Notes: generated from the sequence alone by a model not told the origin. DNA of 63,680 nucleotides from Gemmatimonadota bacterium (GCA_007125845.1 SLCK01000009.1:1-63680); one strand, 5' to 3'. Shown: positions 17,814 to 27,874, counted from the first letter of the stretch. A program made the numbers and translations.

Positions 17814-18928
17814 GCGGTGGAGGTCTGGAGGGTCGGGGAGGTGCGGAGCCGGAAGGCGCAGTGATCGAGGACCGTGTCGATCCGATCCTGGCCTCGGACC
17901 CCGGCCACGCCGCACCGGCCCGGGCGCTGGGCCGCTCCGCTGAGGGACGGCCGGTCGAAGGGTTCCTCCTGGGCCGCGGGAAGACGAGGATCAGCCTGAT
18001 TGCGGGCTGCCACGCCGACGAGCCCGTGGGTCCCCGCCTGCTCCGGCACCTGGTGTCCTACCTCAGTAGCCTTGCGGTCGACGATCCGTTGCTCTCCGAG
18101 CGGGAGTGGTGGATCGTTCCGCACGTGAACCCCGACGGGGAGGCCCGGAACCGGGCGTGGCAGAAGGGGAAGCGACACGCGTACGACCTCGCTTCCTACC
18201 TGGCCTATGCGGTCAGGGAGCTCCCGGGCGACGATGTGGAGTTCTGCTTTCCGCGGGGACCGGAGGATCTGGGAAGCACCCCGGGGGACCTCGGTTCTCG
18301 CCCGGAGAACCAGTGTCTCTACCGCTGGTGGCGTGCGTCATCCGGTCCCTTTCATCTTCACGTGAGTCTTCACGGCATGGGCTTCGGTGCCGGGCCCTGG
18401 TTCCTCATCGAGCCCACGTGGGCGGAGCGGGCGGAACCGCTGCGTGTGTTCCTCAGGAAGCGGGTGGAGGCGATGGGATATGCCCTCCACGATGTGGAGC
18501 GTCGGGGCGAGAAGGGCTTCTTCCGCCTGGAGCGCGGCTTTGCGACTCGGCCGGATTCCCGCCACATGCGCGACCACTTCCTGGCGAAGGGCGACCCGGA
18601 TACCGCCGCCCGCTTCCGGCCCAGCTCCATGGAGACGATTCGGGGTCTCGGCGGAGATCCCCTCACCCTCATCTCCGAGCTTCCCCTTTTTCTGACTCCC
18701 CGGGTGGGCGAGGACCCGGGTCCACCCGACCCCGAGGCCGAGCGGTGGAAGAAACGCGTGGCGGATTGGCGGCGGGTCATGGTGGCCGAAGGAAGCGCCG
18801 CCTCGGTTCGAGAGGACGCTCACCGCGCCGGCCTCCGCTCCATGCCGACCCGTGACCAGCTTGCCCTCCAGTGGGCCCTGATAGCCACCGGTGTGGAGCT
18901 GGTCGAGGGGCGTTTCGGATCGAGCTGA
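17810..18928 (+). CDS. M14-family zinc carboxypeptidase
   Basis: 372 residues. Zinc ligands are visible: His68 and Glu71 in GCHADEPVG, and His188 in HVSLHGMG. The general-base Glu is probably Glu290 in ISELPLFLTP. VPHVNPDGEARNR is the typical substrate loop between them. M14 enzymes remove C-terminal residues or cleave gamma-glutamyl/peptidoglycan bonds; specificity is not evident. No signal peptide is seen, so a cytoplasmic location is likely unless another start is used. Start is GTG 17810, overlapping the upstream stop by four bases. Confidence 0.85.
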   Translation: MSGGGLEGRGGAEPEGAVIEDRVDPILASDPGHAAPARALGRSAEGRPVEGFLLGRGKTRISLIAGCHADEPVGPRLLRHLVSYLSSLAVDDPLLSEREWWIVPHVNPDGEARNRAWQKGKRHAYDLASYLAYAVRELPGDDVEFCFPRGPEDLGSTPGDLGSRPENQCLYRWWRASSGPFHLHVSLHGMGFGAGPWFLIEPTWAERAEPLRVFLRKRVEAMGYALHDVERRGEKGFFRLERGFATRPDSRHMRDHFLAKGDPDTAARFRPSSMETIRGLGGDPLTLISELPLFLTPRVGEDPGPPDPEAERWKKRVADWRRVMVAEGSAASVREDAHRAGLRSMPTRDQLALQWALIATGVELVEGRFGSS

Positions 18929-18981
18929 CGGCCCTTCGTGCCCGCAACGCCCCTCGCAGCCAGGCGATACGGCCACCTTCC

Positions 18982-19989
18982 TCACGGCCCCGGCTCGAGG
19001 GTGATCCGGCCGCTGAAGGTTGAGATCCGAACCCGCGCGGAGCCGTCGTCCACCGTGAATTGCAGGGTGCGGCGCATGCGGGCGGAGCCGGGTTCGTGGG
19101 CGGTGAGCCGGTTGTCGATCGATCCGCTGAATGAGCCCGCGTCGTACTCGGCCGGGGTGTCTGGGGGCAGCCGCAGGGTGACCCTCCCGCTGTGGCTCTC
19201 GAGATCGACGGCCGCCTGCGGGGCCAGGCGGCTCGCGATGCGCACCGCGCCGGAGACGGTGTTCACCCGGATCCGATCCATGGGTTCATCGCCCTCGAAG
19301 TTGACAGTGCCGCTCACGGAACTGGCGTCCAGGCGTCGGACCGGGCCCCGGATCCGCAGGGCGCCGCTCACGGTTTGGAGCCTGAGGTCGGCGGCGGATC
19401 CCTCCAGATCAATTGCCCCGCTCACCGTCTGCAATTCAGCCATCTCGGGGGAGCCGGTGAGGTGGATGCCCCCGCTCACGGTGGTCGCCCTCACTGTGCC
19501 CGAGGGGCCGTCGAGCGACAGATCACCGCTCACTGTGGCAACCGAAAGGTGGGCGCCCCGTGGAATCCGGAGCTCGAGGGTCCTGGCGGGCGCCCCCCGT
19601 CGCCCGCGATCCTGCTCGATGCGGATGGCCAGCGATCGCTCGTCGCCGCTCACTTCGAGCCTCTCGGTGTCCGGGTCGTACGTGCCGGACAGGTGCACCG
19701 TGTCGCGATCCCACGCTTCGATCCGGATGGCGTGGCTGATCACCGCCAACTCCAGCCGACCGTCGGGGGCCAACGCGCGCTGCTCGTCGATACTCTCCTG
19801 TGCGAAGAGTAAGGAGGGCGCCACGGCAAGTGCGAGGAGTACGATCCATGCCCCCGCCGCCCCCGCTCCTGCCGGGCTCCGCGGTCCACGCGCTTCGTTC
19901 ATGTCCTGCTCGAATGGTTCAATCATCGCATGTCCGGTCCGGACCGATGCCGGACCCTCGCGTTGGTGTGAGTGGAATGGAGGCTTCAT
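18982..19989 (-). CDS. DUF4097-type putative adhesin, exported
   Basis: 335 residues from an ATG that overlaps the anti-sigma stop (ATGA). A signal peptide is present but begins about 30 residues in, so the internal ATG ending at 19902 (NEARGPRSPAG..., then WIVLLALAVAPSLLFAQ) may be the true start. The mature protein is a beta-solenoid-like array: VSG is repeated about every 20 residues (ATVSGDLSLDG, TTVSGGIHLTG, QTVSGAIDLEG, QTVSGALRIRG, SSVSGTVNFEG, NTVSGAVRIAS). Such proteins sit in the periplasm or on the surface and often form operons with ECF sigma/anti-sigma pairs, as here. Function is unknown. Confidence 0.82.
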   Translation of the reverse strand: MKPPFHSHQREGPASVRTGHAMIEPFEQDMNEARGPRSPAGAGAAGAWIVLLALAVAPSLLFAQESIDEQRALAPDGRLELAVISHAIRIEAWDRDTVHLSGTYDPDTERLEVSGDERSLAIRIEQDRGRRGAPARTLELRIPRGAHLSVATVSGDLSLDGPSGTVRATTVSGGIHLTGSPEMAELQTVSGAIDLEGSAADLRLQTVSGALRIRGPVRRLDASSVSGTVNFEGDEPMDRIRVNTVSGAVRIASRLAPQAAVDLESHSGRVTLRLPPDTPAEYDAGSFSGSIDNRLTAHEPGSARMRRTLQFTVDDGSARVRISTFSGRITLEPGP

Positions 19990-20705
19990 GGCCGCACCGC
20001 CACGGTGCGGAGAACCTCCACCTTCGCATCGTACATCCGTCGAAGATTGTTGAGTGCCAGGTGGCCCTGGGGATCGGTCCGGACCGCCTGCTGTGACTCC
20101 TCGATTGCCCGCTCGATCACGGCGAGGTTCTCCTCCAGCACAGCGCGAGTCTCGGGCGTCAGCTCCCGGGAATCCACGAGGCCCCGAAGCTCCTCGATCG
20201 CCGGGCGGTATGCCTCCTCGAGGTCCCGAAGTTCCGAGGCGAAGTGCGCCGTCGGCTCGCTGCCCGCGACGCTGGGCGCGTTGCCCGTGCGATTCGGAGC
20301 ACCGGTGAAGAGGAGCGTTCCGGCCACGATCGCGGCGAGCCCCGCGGCCGCGGCCAGGGCCCAGGCCAGGCCCGCTGGCTTCGGCCGCCGTTTTGCACTT
20401 CCGGCGCGCCTGTCGAGCGATCGCTGTCCGGAAGAGGGGCTCGAGCTGGCTCCCTCTGCTTTCATCCGGAGTCGAGCCTCGATCCCCGGCCACAGGTCCC
20501 GCGCCGGCTCCACCTCTCGGGGCAGTGCACGCGCCCGGTTCCGGAGCTCCGCGAGCTCTCGGAACGCCTCACGACAGGAGGCGCACTCTTCCAGGTGACC
20601 ATGGGCTCGCGCTTCGGCCTCCGGATCGAGCTCGCCGTCCAGGAGCTCGTGGAGAATCGCTGGATGCGGATGTTCCCGTCCGGCTTCGTGATCCCGACTC
20701 GTCAT
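19986..20705 (-). CDS. Zinc-finger anti-sigma factor, single-pass membrane protein
   Basis: 239 residues. The N-terminus has a zf-HC2 zinc-binding module (about 10-50) ending HLEECASC, as in RsrA/ChrR-like anti-sigma factors. A transmembrane segment (WALAAAAGLAAIVAGTLLF) at about 115-135 follows, and the outside part is helical (ELRDLEEAYRPAIEELRGL and a heptad-like region). ATG overlaps the sigma factor stop by four bases and its own TGA overlaps the adhesin ATG, giving a three-gene coupled operon. It would hold the sigma factor inactive until an envelope signal triggers release. Confidence 0.9.
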   Translation of the reverse strand: MTSRDHEAGREHPHPAILHELLDGELDPEAEARAHGHLEECASCREAFRELAELRNRARALPREVEPARDLWPGIEARLRMKAEGASSSPSSGQRSLDRRAGSAKRRPKPAGLAWALAAAAGLAAIVAGTLLFTGAPNRTGNAPSVAGSEPTAHFASELRDLEEAYRPAIEELRGLVDSRELTPETRAVLEENLAVIERAIEESQQAVRTDPQGHLALNNLRRMYDAKVEVLRTVAVRP

Positions 20706-21235
20706 GATGTCAGCCTCTCCCTCAGCAGTCGTCGAGCTCGGTGGAGCTGGGCCTTCACGGTGCCCACCGCGACGCCCGTCAGCTCGGCCACTTCCCGACA
20801 TTTCATTCCTTCGACTTCGTGGAGGACGAAGACCGTACGGGCCCGCTCGGGGAGCCCAGCGATCGCCTCCTCGAGCTCGAGCCGATCCTCTGCCCGATCG
20901 CTTGGGGTGCTCCGCAAGAGCGTGGAGGAGTCGCTCAGGGGGATGACCCGCGACGTATGCCGCCTTCTGCTGCGCAGGTGATCCAGGATGCGGTTCACCG
21001 CGAGCCGATGGAGCCAGGTGGCGAACGAGCTCTCGCTGCGAAAGGAGTCGAGTTGCCTCCACGCTCGGATCCAGATGTCCTGCGTGACGTCTTCCGCCTC
21101 GAGTGGGTCTCCGATCATGCGCAGCGCCACGGCGTGGATCCGTCCCACGTGCAACCGGTAGAGCGCCTCGAAGGCAGCGAGGTCGCCGTCCCGCGCCCGA
21201 TCCACCAGGGGAGGGCTCGTTTCAGCGGCTTCCAT
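20702..21235 (-). CDS. ECF RNA polymerase sigma factor (RpoE-like)
   Basis: 177 residues from the ATG ending 21235, which has GGAGG at a spacing of eight; an alternative start at 21331 would add 32 residues. Region 2 is seen in FEALYRLHVGRI, AEDVTQDIWIRAWRQLDSF and FATWLHRLAVNRILDHLR; region 4 in LPERARTVFVLHEVEGMKCREVAELTGVAVGTVKAQLHRAR, which is the promoter -35 recognition helix-turn-helix. Operon partner is the zinc-finger anti-sigma factor. The target regulon is unknown; the adhesin gene is the nearest candidate. Confidence 0.93.
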   Translation of the reverse strand: MEAAETSPPLVDRARDGDLAAFEALYRLHVGRIHAVALRMIGDPLEAEDVTQDIWIRAWRQLDSFRSESSFATWLHRLAVNRILDHLRSRRRHTSRVIPLSDSSTLLRSTPSDRAEDRLELEEAIAGLPERARTVFVLHEVEGMKCREVAELTGVAVGTVKAQLHRARRLLRERLTS

Positions 21236-21510
21236 GCGCCCGTCCTCCGTGGATCGCACCTGCGGTCGGGTCACCTTCGTGCTCTCCGGGCCATCGCCTC
21301 CATTCATTCGCGCTCCGTGGTCGTTCGCCATGGTGCTCCATACCCTTTGACGACGGGCGTGGGTGAAAGGTTTGGATGGGTCTCGCGCGTATGCGACTTG
21401 CCGCTCCGAGGGGACCCTCCGATCCCACACCCTTCAGCCGAAACCTTCCGATTTCCATCTGTGTCCTCGGAGTAGGATCACTGCTGACCCACGACCACGA
21501 GGCGGCGCAG

Positions 21511-24189
21511 ATGACGATTCGGAAATGTGGGGTGACGATGATTCCGGCGTTCCTTACCCTCACGGCCGGGTTTGTCTCGGCTGCGGGTCAAGACATCGGG
21601 CCCCCCGGGCAGGAAGCCATCGTCGAGGCAGGAGCGACTGCGACGAGGACTCTCCCTTTCGTCCGCATCGACGGTGAATTGCCTTTGTCGGAGGAGGCAC
21701 TCACAGGCCCGGCCTGGCAGAGTGCGCCGGTGGCCCGGGACTTCGTTCAGTGGCGCCCGGATGAGGGAGCCCCGCCGTCCCAAGCCACCGAGGCGCGGGT
21801 GCTCTTCGGTCGAGAGGCCCTCTACGTGGCGATTCGTGCCTGGGACTCCGCTCCCGACTCCATCGAGGGCCTTCTCACGCGACGGGACGAACCGTCGCCT
21901 TCCGACTGGCTCGTCGTCCTGGTGGACAGCTACCACGATCGCCGCACGGGCTTCCTCTTCATGGTGAATCCGGTGGGGGTGAAGCGGGACGCCCTCCTCT
22001 ACGACGACATCGACGAGGATGAAGGTTGGCAGGCCGTCTGGGACGTGGCAGTGAACAGGGACGAGGACGGGTGGACTGCCGAGTTCCGAATCCCTTACTC
22101 CCAGCTCCGATTCGGCAGGCACGGAGAGAGCAGTTGGGGCATAAACTTCGGTCGGGAGATCGCCCGCCATCAGGAGATGTCCACCTGGGCCCCCCTTTCC
22201 CAGAACGACGCGCGGATCGTGTCCCGCTCCGGCATCGTGGAGGGAATCCGTGACCTGGAGCCCCCACGGCGAATCGAGCTGAAGCCCTACTCGGTCGTTC
22301 AACTCCAGCGTACCCCGGGTGATCCCGCCGACCCATTCCATGAGGGCACCGTCCTGGGGGGCGATCTCGGTGGGGACGTCAAGGTCGGGATCGGGAGCAA
22401 TCTCACCATGGATGTTGCCGTGAACCCGGACTTCGGCCAGGTGGAGGCGGACCCCGGCCGGGTGAACCTCACGGCGTTCGAGACTTTCTTTCCGGAACGC
22501 CGGCCCTTCTTCTTGGAAGGCGCCAACATCTTCCGCTTCGGAATCGGACTGGGAGACGGCGACGACGGCAACGAAACGCTCTTTCACTCCCGGCGCATTG
22601 GACGTTCGCCGCAGGGGTCCGTGTCCGGGGACCCGGAGTGGGTGGACCGACCGGACCAGACTCGGATCCTGGCCGCCGGCAAGTTTTCCGGACGGACGGG
22701 CAGGGGTTGGTCGGTGGGGATCCTGAGCGCCCTCACGGCCCGGGAGGATGCCCGCATCAGCACGGGAGAGGGTCTCGTGTTGAACCAGGTGCTGGAGCCC
22801 CGAACGAACTACGTCATGGGACGGGTGCAGCGGGACGAGAATGAAGGCCGGACAGCTGTGGGGACCGTGTTCACCGCCACCGTTCGGAACGCGACCCATG
22901 CCAGGGAACTGGCGCTACGCAGCCGTGGCTATGCCGGTGGCGTCGATTTCAGCCACCGTTTCCACGACGACGGATTCCTCCTCCGCGGATACCTCCTGGG
23001 CTCCCGCGTGGAAGGCTCCGTGGAGGCGATTCGTCGGACGCAGGAGTCGCCGGCGCGCTATTACCAGCGGCCGGACGCAGACCACCTGCGATTCGATGAG
23101 GCTCGTACAAGCCTGATGGGCCACTCGGGGGGCCTGGAGGTGGTCAAGGTGGGCGGAGGGCCGTGGAGGGGCGGCGTCGGCACCCGATGGCGGTCTCCCG
23201 GCTTCGAGGTGAACGACCTCGGGTTCATGAACACTGCCGACCACTTCAAACAGCTCCTCTTCGTGGGCTATCACAGCAATCGTCCTGGAACCCACCTCCG
23301 TCGTTGGAGCGTCAACGCCAACGCGTGGAGCGAGTGGACCTTCGGGGGAGAGCGGACCGAATACGGAAATGAGGTGAACGGAAGCTTCGAGCTCACCAAC
23401 GGGTGGGGAGGTTGGGGAGGGATCAATGTGAACGCGTCGGTCCTGGATCCTCGGCTTCTCCGCGGAGGCCCGGCGATGCGGCGGGAGGAGCGAATTGGCG
23501 GCTGGTTCGGATTCTATACCGATTCCCGCCGGGACATCCGGCTCAACGGGACCACCAGAGGGGGGGTACGGCCAGAAAGCGATTCGTGGAGCTTGAACAC
23601 CCGGGTGGATCTCCTCTGGCGACCTTCACCTGGAACCCTGGTTCGCCTGGGACCTTTCGTGAATCGGAACGTGGACGACCGCCAATGGGTGGGTGAAGTC
23701 GGGGAGAAGGGAGAAGCCCACTACCTCTTCGGCCGGTTGGACCAGACCACGGTGGGATTGGACCTTCGCGCCGAACTCGCTCTTGCGCCCACCCTGTCTG
23801 TCCAGCTCTATGCACAACCCTTCATGAGCGCAGGGACCCACGACGCCTTCAAGACCGTCGATGCACCCCGGGCCCGCGGCTATGAGGAGCGTTTCCGCCA
23901 CGTCGAGGTCCGGGAGCTGGACGGAGGAGGCTACGGAGCCGACCTCATGGAGGACAGGAATGTGGTCCCGTTCGACGACCCCGACTTCAACACGGGTCGA
24001 TTCCGCTCCAACCTTGTCTTTCGTTGGGAGTACCGCCCTGGTTCGACCCTGTTTCTCGTCTGGTCGCACGGGCGGGATCACTCCCGTGGTAGCGGCACCT
24101 TCCACCTTGGCGAGGATCTGGACGCGCTTTTCTCGCAGGCGGCGGACCACCGGTTCATGGTGAAGCTCAATCGCTGGCTGAGCCCGTGA
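21511..24189 (+). CDS. DUF5916-type outer-membrane protein with CBM9-like N-terminal domain
   Basis: 892 residues. After a signal peptide (IPAFLTLTAGFVSAAGQ) comes a CBM9-like beta-sandwich (about 45-225: LTGPAWQSAPVARDFVQWRP, LYVAIRAWDS, WTAEFRIPYSQLRF). The conserved DUF5916 core follows (MDVAVNPDFGQVEADPGRVN, FFPERRPFFLEG), then a long beta-barrel-like region with alternating aromatic strands to the C-terminus. Such proteins are widespread in Gemmatimonadota and Bacteroidota. Binding or uptake of a polymer is inferred. ATG 21511 has GAGG eight bases upstream; ATG 21538 is possible. It diverges from the sigma factor operon, whose promoter region it shares. Confidence 0.85.
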   Translation: MTIRKCGVTMIPAFLTLTAGFVSAAGQDIGPPGQEAIVEAGATATRTLPFVRIDGELPLSEEALTGPAWQSAPVARDFVQWRPDEGAPPSQATEARVLFGREALYVAIRAWDSAPDSIEGLLTRRDEPSPSDWLVVLVDSYHDRRTGFLFMVNPVGVKRDALLYDDIDEDEGWQAVWDVAVNRDEDGWTAEFRIPYSQLRFGRHGESSWGINFGREIARHQEMSTWAPLSQNDARIVSRSGIVEGIRDLEPPRRIELKPYSVVQLQRTPGDPADPFHEGTVLGGDLGGDVKVGIGSNLTMDVAVNPDFGQVEADPGRVNLTAFETFFPERRPFFLEGANIFRFGIGLGDGDDGNETLFHSRRIGRSPQGSVSGDPEWVDRPDQTRILAAGKFSGRTGRGWSVGILSALTAREDARISTGEGLVLNQVLEPRTNYVMGRVQRDENEGRTAVGTVFTATVRNATHARELALRSRGYAGGVDFSHRFHDDGFLLRGYLLGSRVEGSVEAIRRTQESPARYYQRPDADHLRFDEARTSLMGHSGGLEVVKVGGGPWRGGVGTRWRSPGFEVNDLGFMNTADHFKQLLFVGYHSNRPGTHLRRWSVNANAWSEWTFGGERTEYGNEVNGSFELTNGWGGWGGINVNASVLDPRLLRGGPAMRREERIGGWFGFYTDSRRDIRLNGTTRGGVRPESDSWSLNTRVDLLWRPSPGTLVRLGPFVNRNVDDRQWVGEVGEKGEAHYLFGRLDQTTVGLDLRAELALAPTLSVQLYAQPFMSAGTHDAFKTVDAPRARGYEERFRHVEVRELDGGGYGADLMEDRNVVPFDDPDFNTGRFRSNLVFRWEYRPGSTLFLVWSHGRDHSRGSGTFHLGEDLDALFSQAADHRFMVKLNRWLSP

Positions 24190-24394
24190 GGAAGAAGGAC
24201 GGCGCGCACTCTGCCGCTTTCGCCACGAGGAGCTCTTGGAGGCAACCCATATCACTCGCTGAGCTCGATATCAGCGCTTCACGGAAAGGCAGAAATCGTC
24301 CTGAGCACGCAGGGTCCCGATCTGGCCGAGTCCCCGGCGAGTCGTCGTGTGGAATGCGCGCGCTGAACTCCTCGCGGTTCGACCGCCGACCCGC

Positions 24395-25723
24395 TCAGGT
24401 TGGGAGCAGTCGGTGCCGGATCACGTGCCCGGCCAGTCCGAGCGCGAGAAGGGCGGACCCGACGATCCAGATCGTGCTTTCCACCCAGAACGCGAGGCCG
24501 AGGCAGCCGACCAGGCCGAACGCAGGGATCCACCTCTGAAAGAGTCGCTTCTCCGGGGGAAGGCGGAGAGCGGCCATATTCGTGATGCCGTAGTAGAGCA
24601 GCACCGTGAACGCGCTGAAGGACCAGGTCGTCCGGACGTCGCCGATCAGGGCGAGAGCGGCCACACCGAGACCACAGGCCCAGACGGCACGTACGGGACT
24701 CGACTTCGCATGTCCGATCCTTCGAAACAGGGCCGGTGCGTCGCCCCGTCGCGCCATGGCGAGGAGCACGCGCGAAAGGCCCAGCACCAGATTCAGGAGC
24801 ACGCCAAGCATCGCTGTGATTGCGGCCAGCGCGATGACGAGCGGAAGCCATCCCACCCCCAGGGCCGCAGCCAGCGCCTCGAGCGGAGCGGCCGTGCGCG
24901 CAGCGGAGAGCCCGAACTCCGTGGCGCCCAGCACCCCCACGCCCGCAAAGGCGACTCCGAGATAGAGAACCGTCACGATTCCCATGGTGACGATCACGGC
25001 TGGAGGGATGATGCGTCCGGGATCCCGAACCTCCTCGGCCAGGGTCGCGATGCGACCGTAGCCCGTGAACGCCACGAACATGAGCGCAGCTCCATGGAGC
25101 AGGGCCGCATAGCCTCCGGATCCAGCGGCACGCTCTGGAAGGAAGGGCGAGAAGTTATCCAGACCCTGTGAAACGACGATGGGAATCGAGAAGGCCACCA
25201 AGGCAAGGAGAGCTCCGAGGGTGAGACCGACGATCACCGCGTTGCCGCGATTCGAGCGTCGAATCCCTCCGGCCACGAACGCCGTAATGGCCAGCGTGGC
25301 GATGACGCCGGTGGCGACCCGCCATCCAGCGGATTGGAAGCCCGCCATGTCCAGGAAGTAGCCTCCGAATCCCAACGCTGCAGTCGCTGCGGAGGCGCTC
25401 TTCGCAAGGAGAAACATCCAGCCGGCAGCGAAACCGAAAGCTGGAGACAACCACAGGTAGCCATACTCGTACGTTCCGCCACTGACCGGGTGCGCGGCGG
25501 CGAGTTGCGCACTGGAGAGCCCGTTCGCGGTTGCCACGAGGGCGGCGAGGAGGGTGGCTGCTATGAGAGAGGGGCCCGCCACACCGGCGGCGATCCCGAT
25601 GCTCACGAAGACACCAGTGCCCACCATGGATCCGAGCCCGAGCAGGGAAGCTCCAGCGAGTCCCACTTCACGGCGCAGGCCGCCGCTGGCCGTTCCGGTC
25701 TCCTCCATCCGAGGTCTTTCCAT
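24395..25723 (-). CDS. APC-superfamily amino acid permease
   Basis: 442 residues with about 12 predicted membrane helices. The N-terminal signature GLGSMVGTGVFVSIG is the unwound first helix that binds the amine/carboxylate of substrates in APC transporters. SGGTYEYGYLWLSPAFGFAAGW and the helix-6 region FVAFTGYGRIATLAEEVRDPGRIIP are also typical. It probably imports an amino acid or amine with protons across the inner membrane. A second ATG five codons in is an equally possible start. No linked catabolic genes. Confidence 0.9.
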   Translation of the reverse strand: MERPRMEETGTASGGLRREVGLAGASLLGLGSMVGTGVFVSIGIAAGVAGPSLIAATLLAALVATANGLSSAQLAAAHPVSGGTYEYGYLWLSPAFGFAAGWMFLLAKSASAATAALGFGGYFLDMAGFQSAGWRVATGVIATLAITAFVAGGIRRSNRGNAVIVGLTLGALLALVAFSIPIVVSQGLDNFSPFLPERAAGSGGYAALLHGAALMFVAFTGYGRIATLAEEVRDPGRIIPPAVIVTMGIVTVLYLGVAFAGVGVLGATEFGLSAARTAAPLEALAAALGVGWLPLVIALAAITAMLGVLLNLVLGLSRVLLAMARRGDAPALFRRIGHAKSSPVRAVWACGLGVAALALIGDVRTTWSFSAFTVLLYYGITNMAALRLPPEKRLFQRWIPAFGLVGCLGLAFWVESTIWIVGSALLALGLAGHVIRHRLLPT

Positions 25724-25816
25724 CGGCAGGCCTGGGTGAGGATTTCAACCTATCGGCCCGGTCTCGGAGGTGCAGCCGGAAAAAGGCGTCCGGACCCCGA
25801 ATCCGTTCGTGTCCTC

Positions 25817-26863
25817 CTACTGGCCGTCGCCGCCTTCCCGCCAGTCCTGCGACGCCGGCGAGTTCGGATCCGAGGAGAGGAAGCGGATCAGCTCGGCGTT
25901 GGTGAGCTCGGGGTCCTCCTCATGCGGGTTGTGGCCGATGCCCGGGAAGAGGACGAGCTCCGCGTTCTGGAGCGTCTCCGCTGCCCGGCGCATGTTGTCG
26001 GGGAAGTTCTCGCCGTCCTCCTCGCCTCCGAGCATCATCGCCTTGGTGCCGATGTGCGGCCAGTCAGTCACCATGCTGTCGATGCCGCGCAGGTTGCCGC
26101 TCAACTGCCGGGCTAGCGCGAGTCGGGGCCACTCGCCGGAGAGGCGCACTCCGTGGCGAATGCGGAGGTGCTCCAGAAAGTCGGGCTTCCACTCGACGTA
26201 GCGCCTCAGGTCGGTGGCAACGTCGGACTCGTAGGCGGCCTGGAGGTCCGGTTCCACGTTCACCTCCATGCTTGCGGGCTGGAAGCCCCGTCCGGGCCGG
26301 TTGTCTGTGAGTCCGACCGGGTTGACCATGACCAGGTGCGTCGCTCGGTCCGGATAGAGGTAAGCGAAGCGAGTGGCCTCGATGCCTCCCATGGAGTGCC
26401 CCACCACGGCCGCTTCCTCCACGCCGAGATGGTCGAGGAGCGCTGCAGTGTTCGAGGCGTGCAGGTTCCAGCTGTAGGGAAGGATCGCCTTGGACGACTT
26501 GCCCCACCCGATTCGGTCTTTGGCGATCACGCGGAAGCCCGCCTCGGTTAGCGCCTCGATCTGCGGGCCCCAGTACAAGCTGTAGTAGCTTCCGCCGTGG
26601 AGGAGCACGACGGTTCGCCCATTGGGCGAGCCGGTCGGGGCCACGTCCATGTACGCGACCCGAACGTCCTCGCCGTAGAGCCTCAGGTTCAGGTAGTCCA
26701 CCGGGAAGGGGTATTCAATCTCCTCCATATTGATGGAGATCGGTCCCCACTCGGCCAGAGGCTCCGCAGGGGGAGCCTCCATCTGGGCCTGGAGGGCCGG
26801 GGCTGCGATGAGAAGGATCATGAACGGGAGCACGGTGGCTCGGGCTCGGGGTCGACCGAACAT
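25817..26863 (-). CDS. Exported alpha/beta hydrolase
   Basis: 348 residues. GGAGGGAGAGAG lies just before the ATG, and a signal peptide (LPFMILLIAAPALQAQ) follows. Alpha/beta-hydrolase features: oxyanion loop VVLLHGGSYYS, nucleophile Ser157 in VVGHSMGG, and the catalytic His in FPGIGHNPHEED. It is expected to hydrolyse an ester, amide or halide in the periplasm; the substrate is not predictable. Relatives with the motif KDRIGWGKSSK are common in environmental bacteria. Confidence 0.88.
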   Translation of the reverse strand: MFGRPRARATVLPFMILLIAAPALQAQMEAPPAEPLAEWGPISINMEEIEYPFPVDYLNLRLYGEDVRVAYMDVAPTGSPNGRTVVLLHGGSYYSLYWGPQIEALTEAGFRVIAKDRIGWGKSSKAILPYSWNLHASNTAALLDHLGVEEAAVVGHSMGGIEATRFAYLYPDRATHLVMVNPVGLTDNRPGRGFQPASMEVNVEPDLQAAYESDVATDLRRYVEWKPDFLEHLRIRHGVRLSGEWPRLALARQLSGNLRGIDSMVTDWPHIGTKAMMLGGEEDGENFPDNMRRAAETLQNAELVLFPGIGHNPHEEDPELTNAELIRFLSSDPNSPASQDWREGGDGQ

Positions 26864-27016
26864 CGTCTCTCTCCCTCCTGGAGGTTGGGCACGGCAGGCG
26901 GCTTCTGTGCGGGCATTGCCTGGGCGCGAACGGGTCGAATGTCCAACAACTCGCGGCTACCCTCAGTATTCCACCAGAGGAGCGGGGACGCAAACATGGC
27001 CCCTGCAACTCGAGGG

Positions 27017-27874
27017 CTATTCTCGACGAGGAAAACCGCTCCGTTCCGGTCTCGGAGGCCCTGCCTGATCCTCCCCTGGCCCGCGCCGATGTCGCCCGGC
27101 GCACACCGGAATCGTGCTCTGCACCGGGCTTCGGCGACGGAGCCACCAGACGTCCACCGCGAACGAGCACACCAGGAGGCCGAGCGCGACCGCGGCGACG
27201 AGGCTCGCCCAGGTCGAAGGCACTGCCGGCGCGAGACAGACCAGGAGAGCGAGACCCTGGACCACGCAGATGGTCTGGCGACGGCGACTGGGTGGGAGCT
27301 CATTCCGAAGCGCGGGCCGGAACCATCCTGCTCCGACGAACAGGTAACGGAGCGCGCCGATCAAGATCACCCAGGGACCGACCTGCCCGCTCTGCCAGAC
27401 GAGGATGGAGAGTGCCAGGAGGAGGAAGGCGTCGAGCTCCATGTCGAAGCGGCCCCCGAAGTCGGATACCGTCGCCGTCCTCCTCGCGACCCGGCCATCG
27501 ACCCCGTCCAAAACCATCGCGATGCCGGCCACCCCGAGGGCCCACCAGTATCCGAGGGGTCCAATCGCACCCGGGTGAACGACGAGCCCCGCGACCGGAA
27601 GGACGAGTGTGGTTCTGGCGAGCGTCACCCGGTTCGCCCAGCCCATGCCCGGACCCCCTGCATCAGGCGGAATGCGAAGGAGGATCAGAGCGGAGGCCAC
27701 GAGGTACAGCGCGATGGCGCGGAAGAGATAGGTGGCCGAGAGCGCCAGGATCCACCACGTTGCCACGGTAAGGCCCACGAGCGGAATGAGGCCCGCCGCG
27801 AGGTCGGCCGCCACCGGCCAACGGCGCGGGCGATCACCGGACCCTCCCGGTAGAGGTTGGCGTACGGGAGTCAC
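27017..27874 (-). CDS. CDP-alcohol phosphatidyltransferase family membrane enzyme
   Basis: 285 residues from a GTG with GGGGTGG just upstream; the start is uncertain (GTG ending 27814 is an alternative). It has about six membrane helices and the complete family motif DG-x2-AR-x8-G-x3-D-x3-D: DGRVARRTATVSDFGG followed by RFDMELD. Enzymes of this family transfer a phospho-alcohol from a CDP-alcohol to another alcohol (phospholipids, ether lipids, inositol phosphates). It is divergent, 36 bases apart, from the BchC-like dehydrogenase and appears to bound the pteridine-like cluster, where it could link the product to a lipid or a polyol phosphate. That role is inference. Confidence 0.85.
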   Translation of the reverse strand: MTPVRQPLPGGSGDRPRRWPVAADLAAGLIPLVGLTVATWWILALSATYLFRAIALYLVASALILLRIPPDAGGPGMGWANRVTLARTTLVLPVAGLVVHPGAIGPLGYWWALGVAGIAMVLDGVDGRVARRTATVSDFGGRFDMELDAFLLLALSILVWQSGQVGPWVILIGALRYLFVGAGWFRPALRNELPPSRRRQTICVVQGLALLVCLAPAVPSTWASLVAAVALGLLVCSFAVDVWWLRRRSPVQSTIPVCAGRHRRGPGEDQAGPPRPERSGFPRRE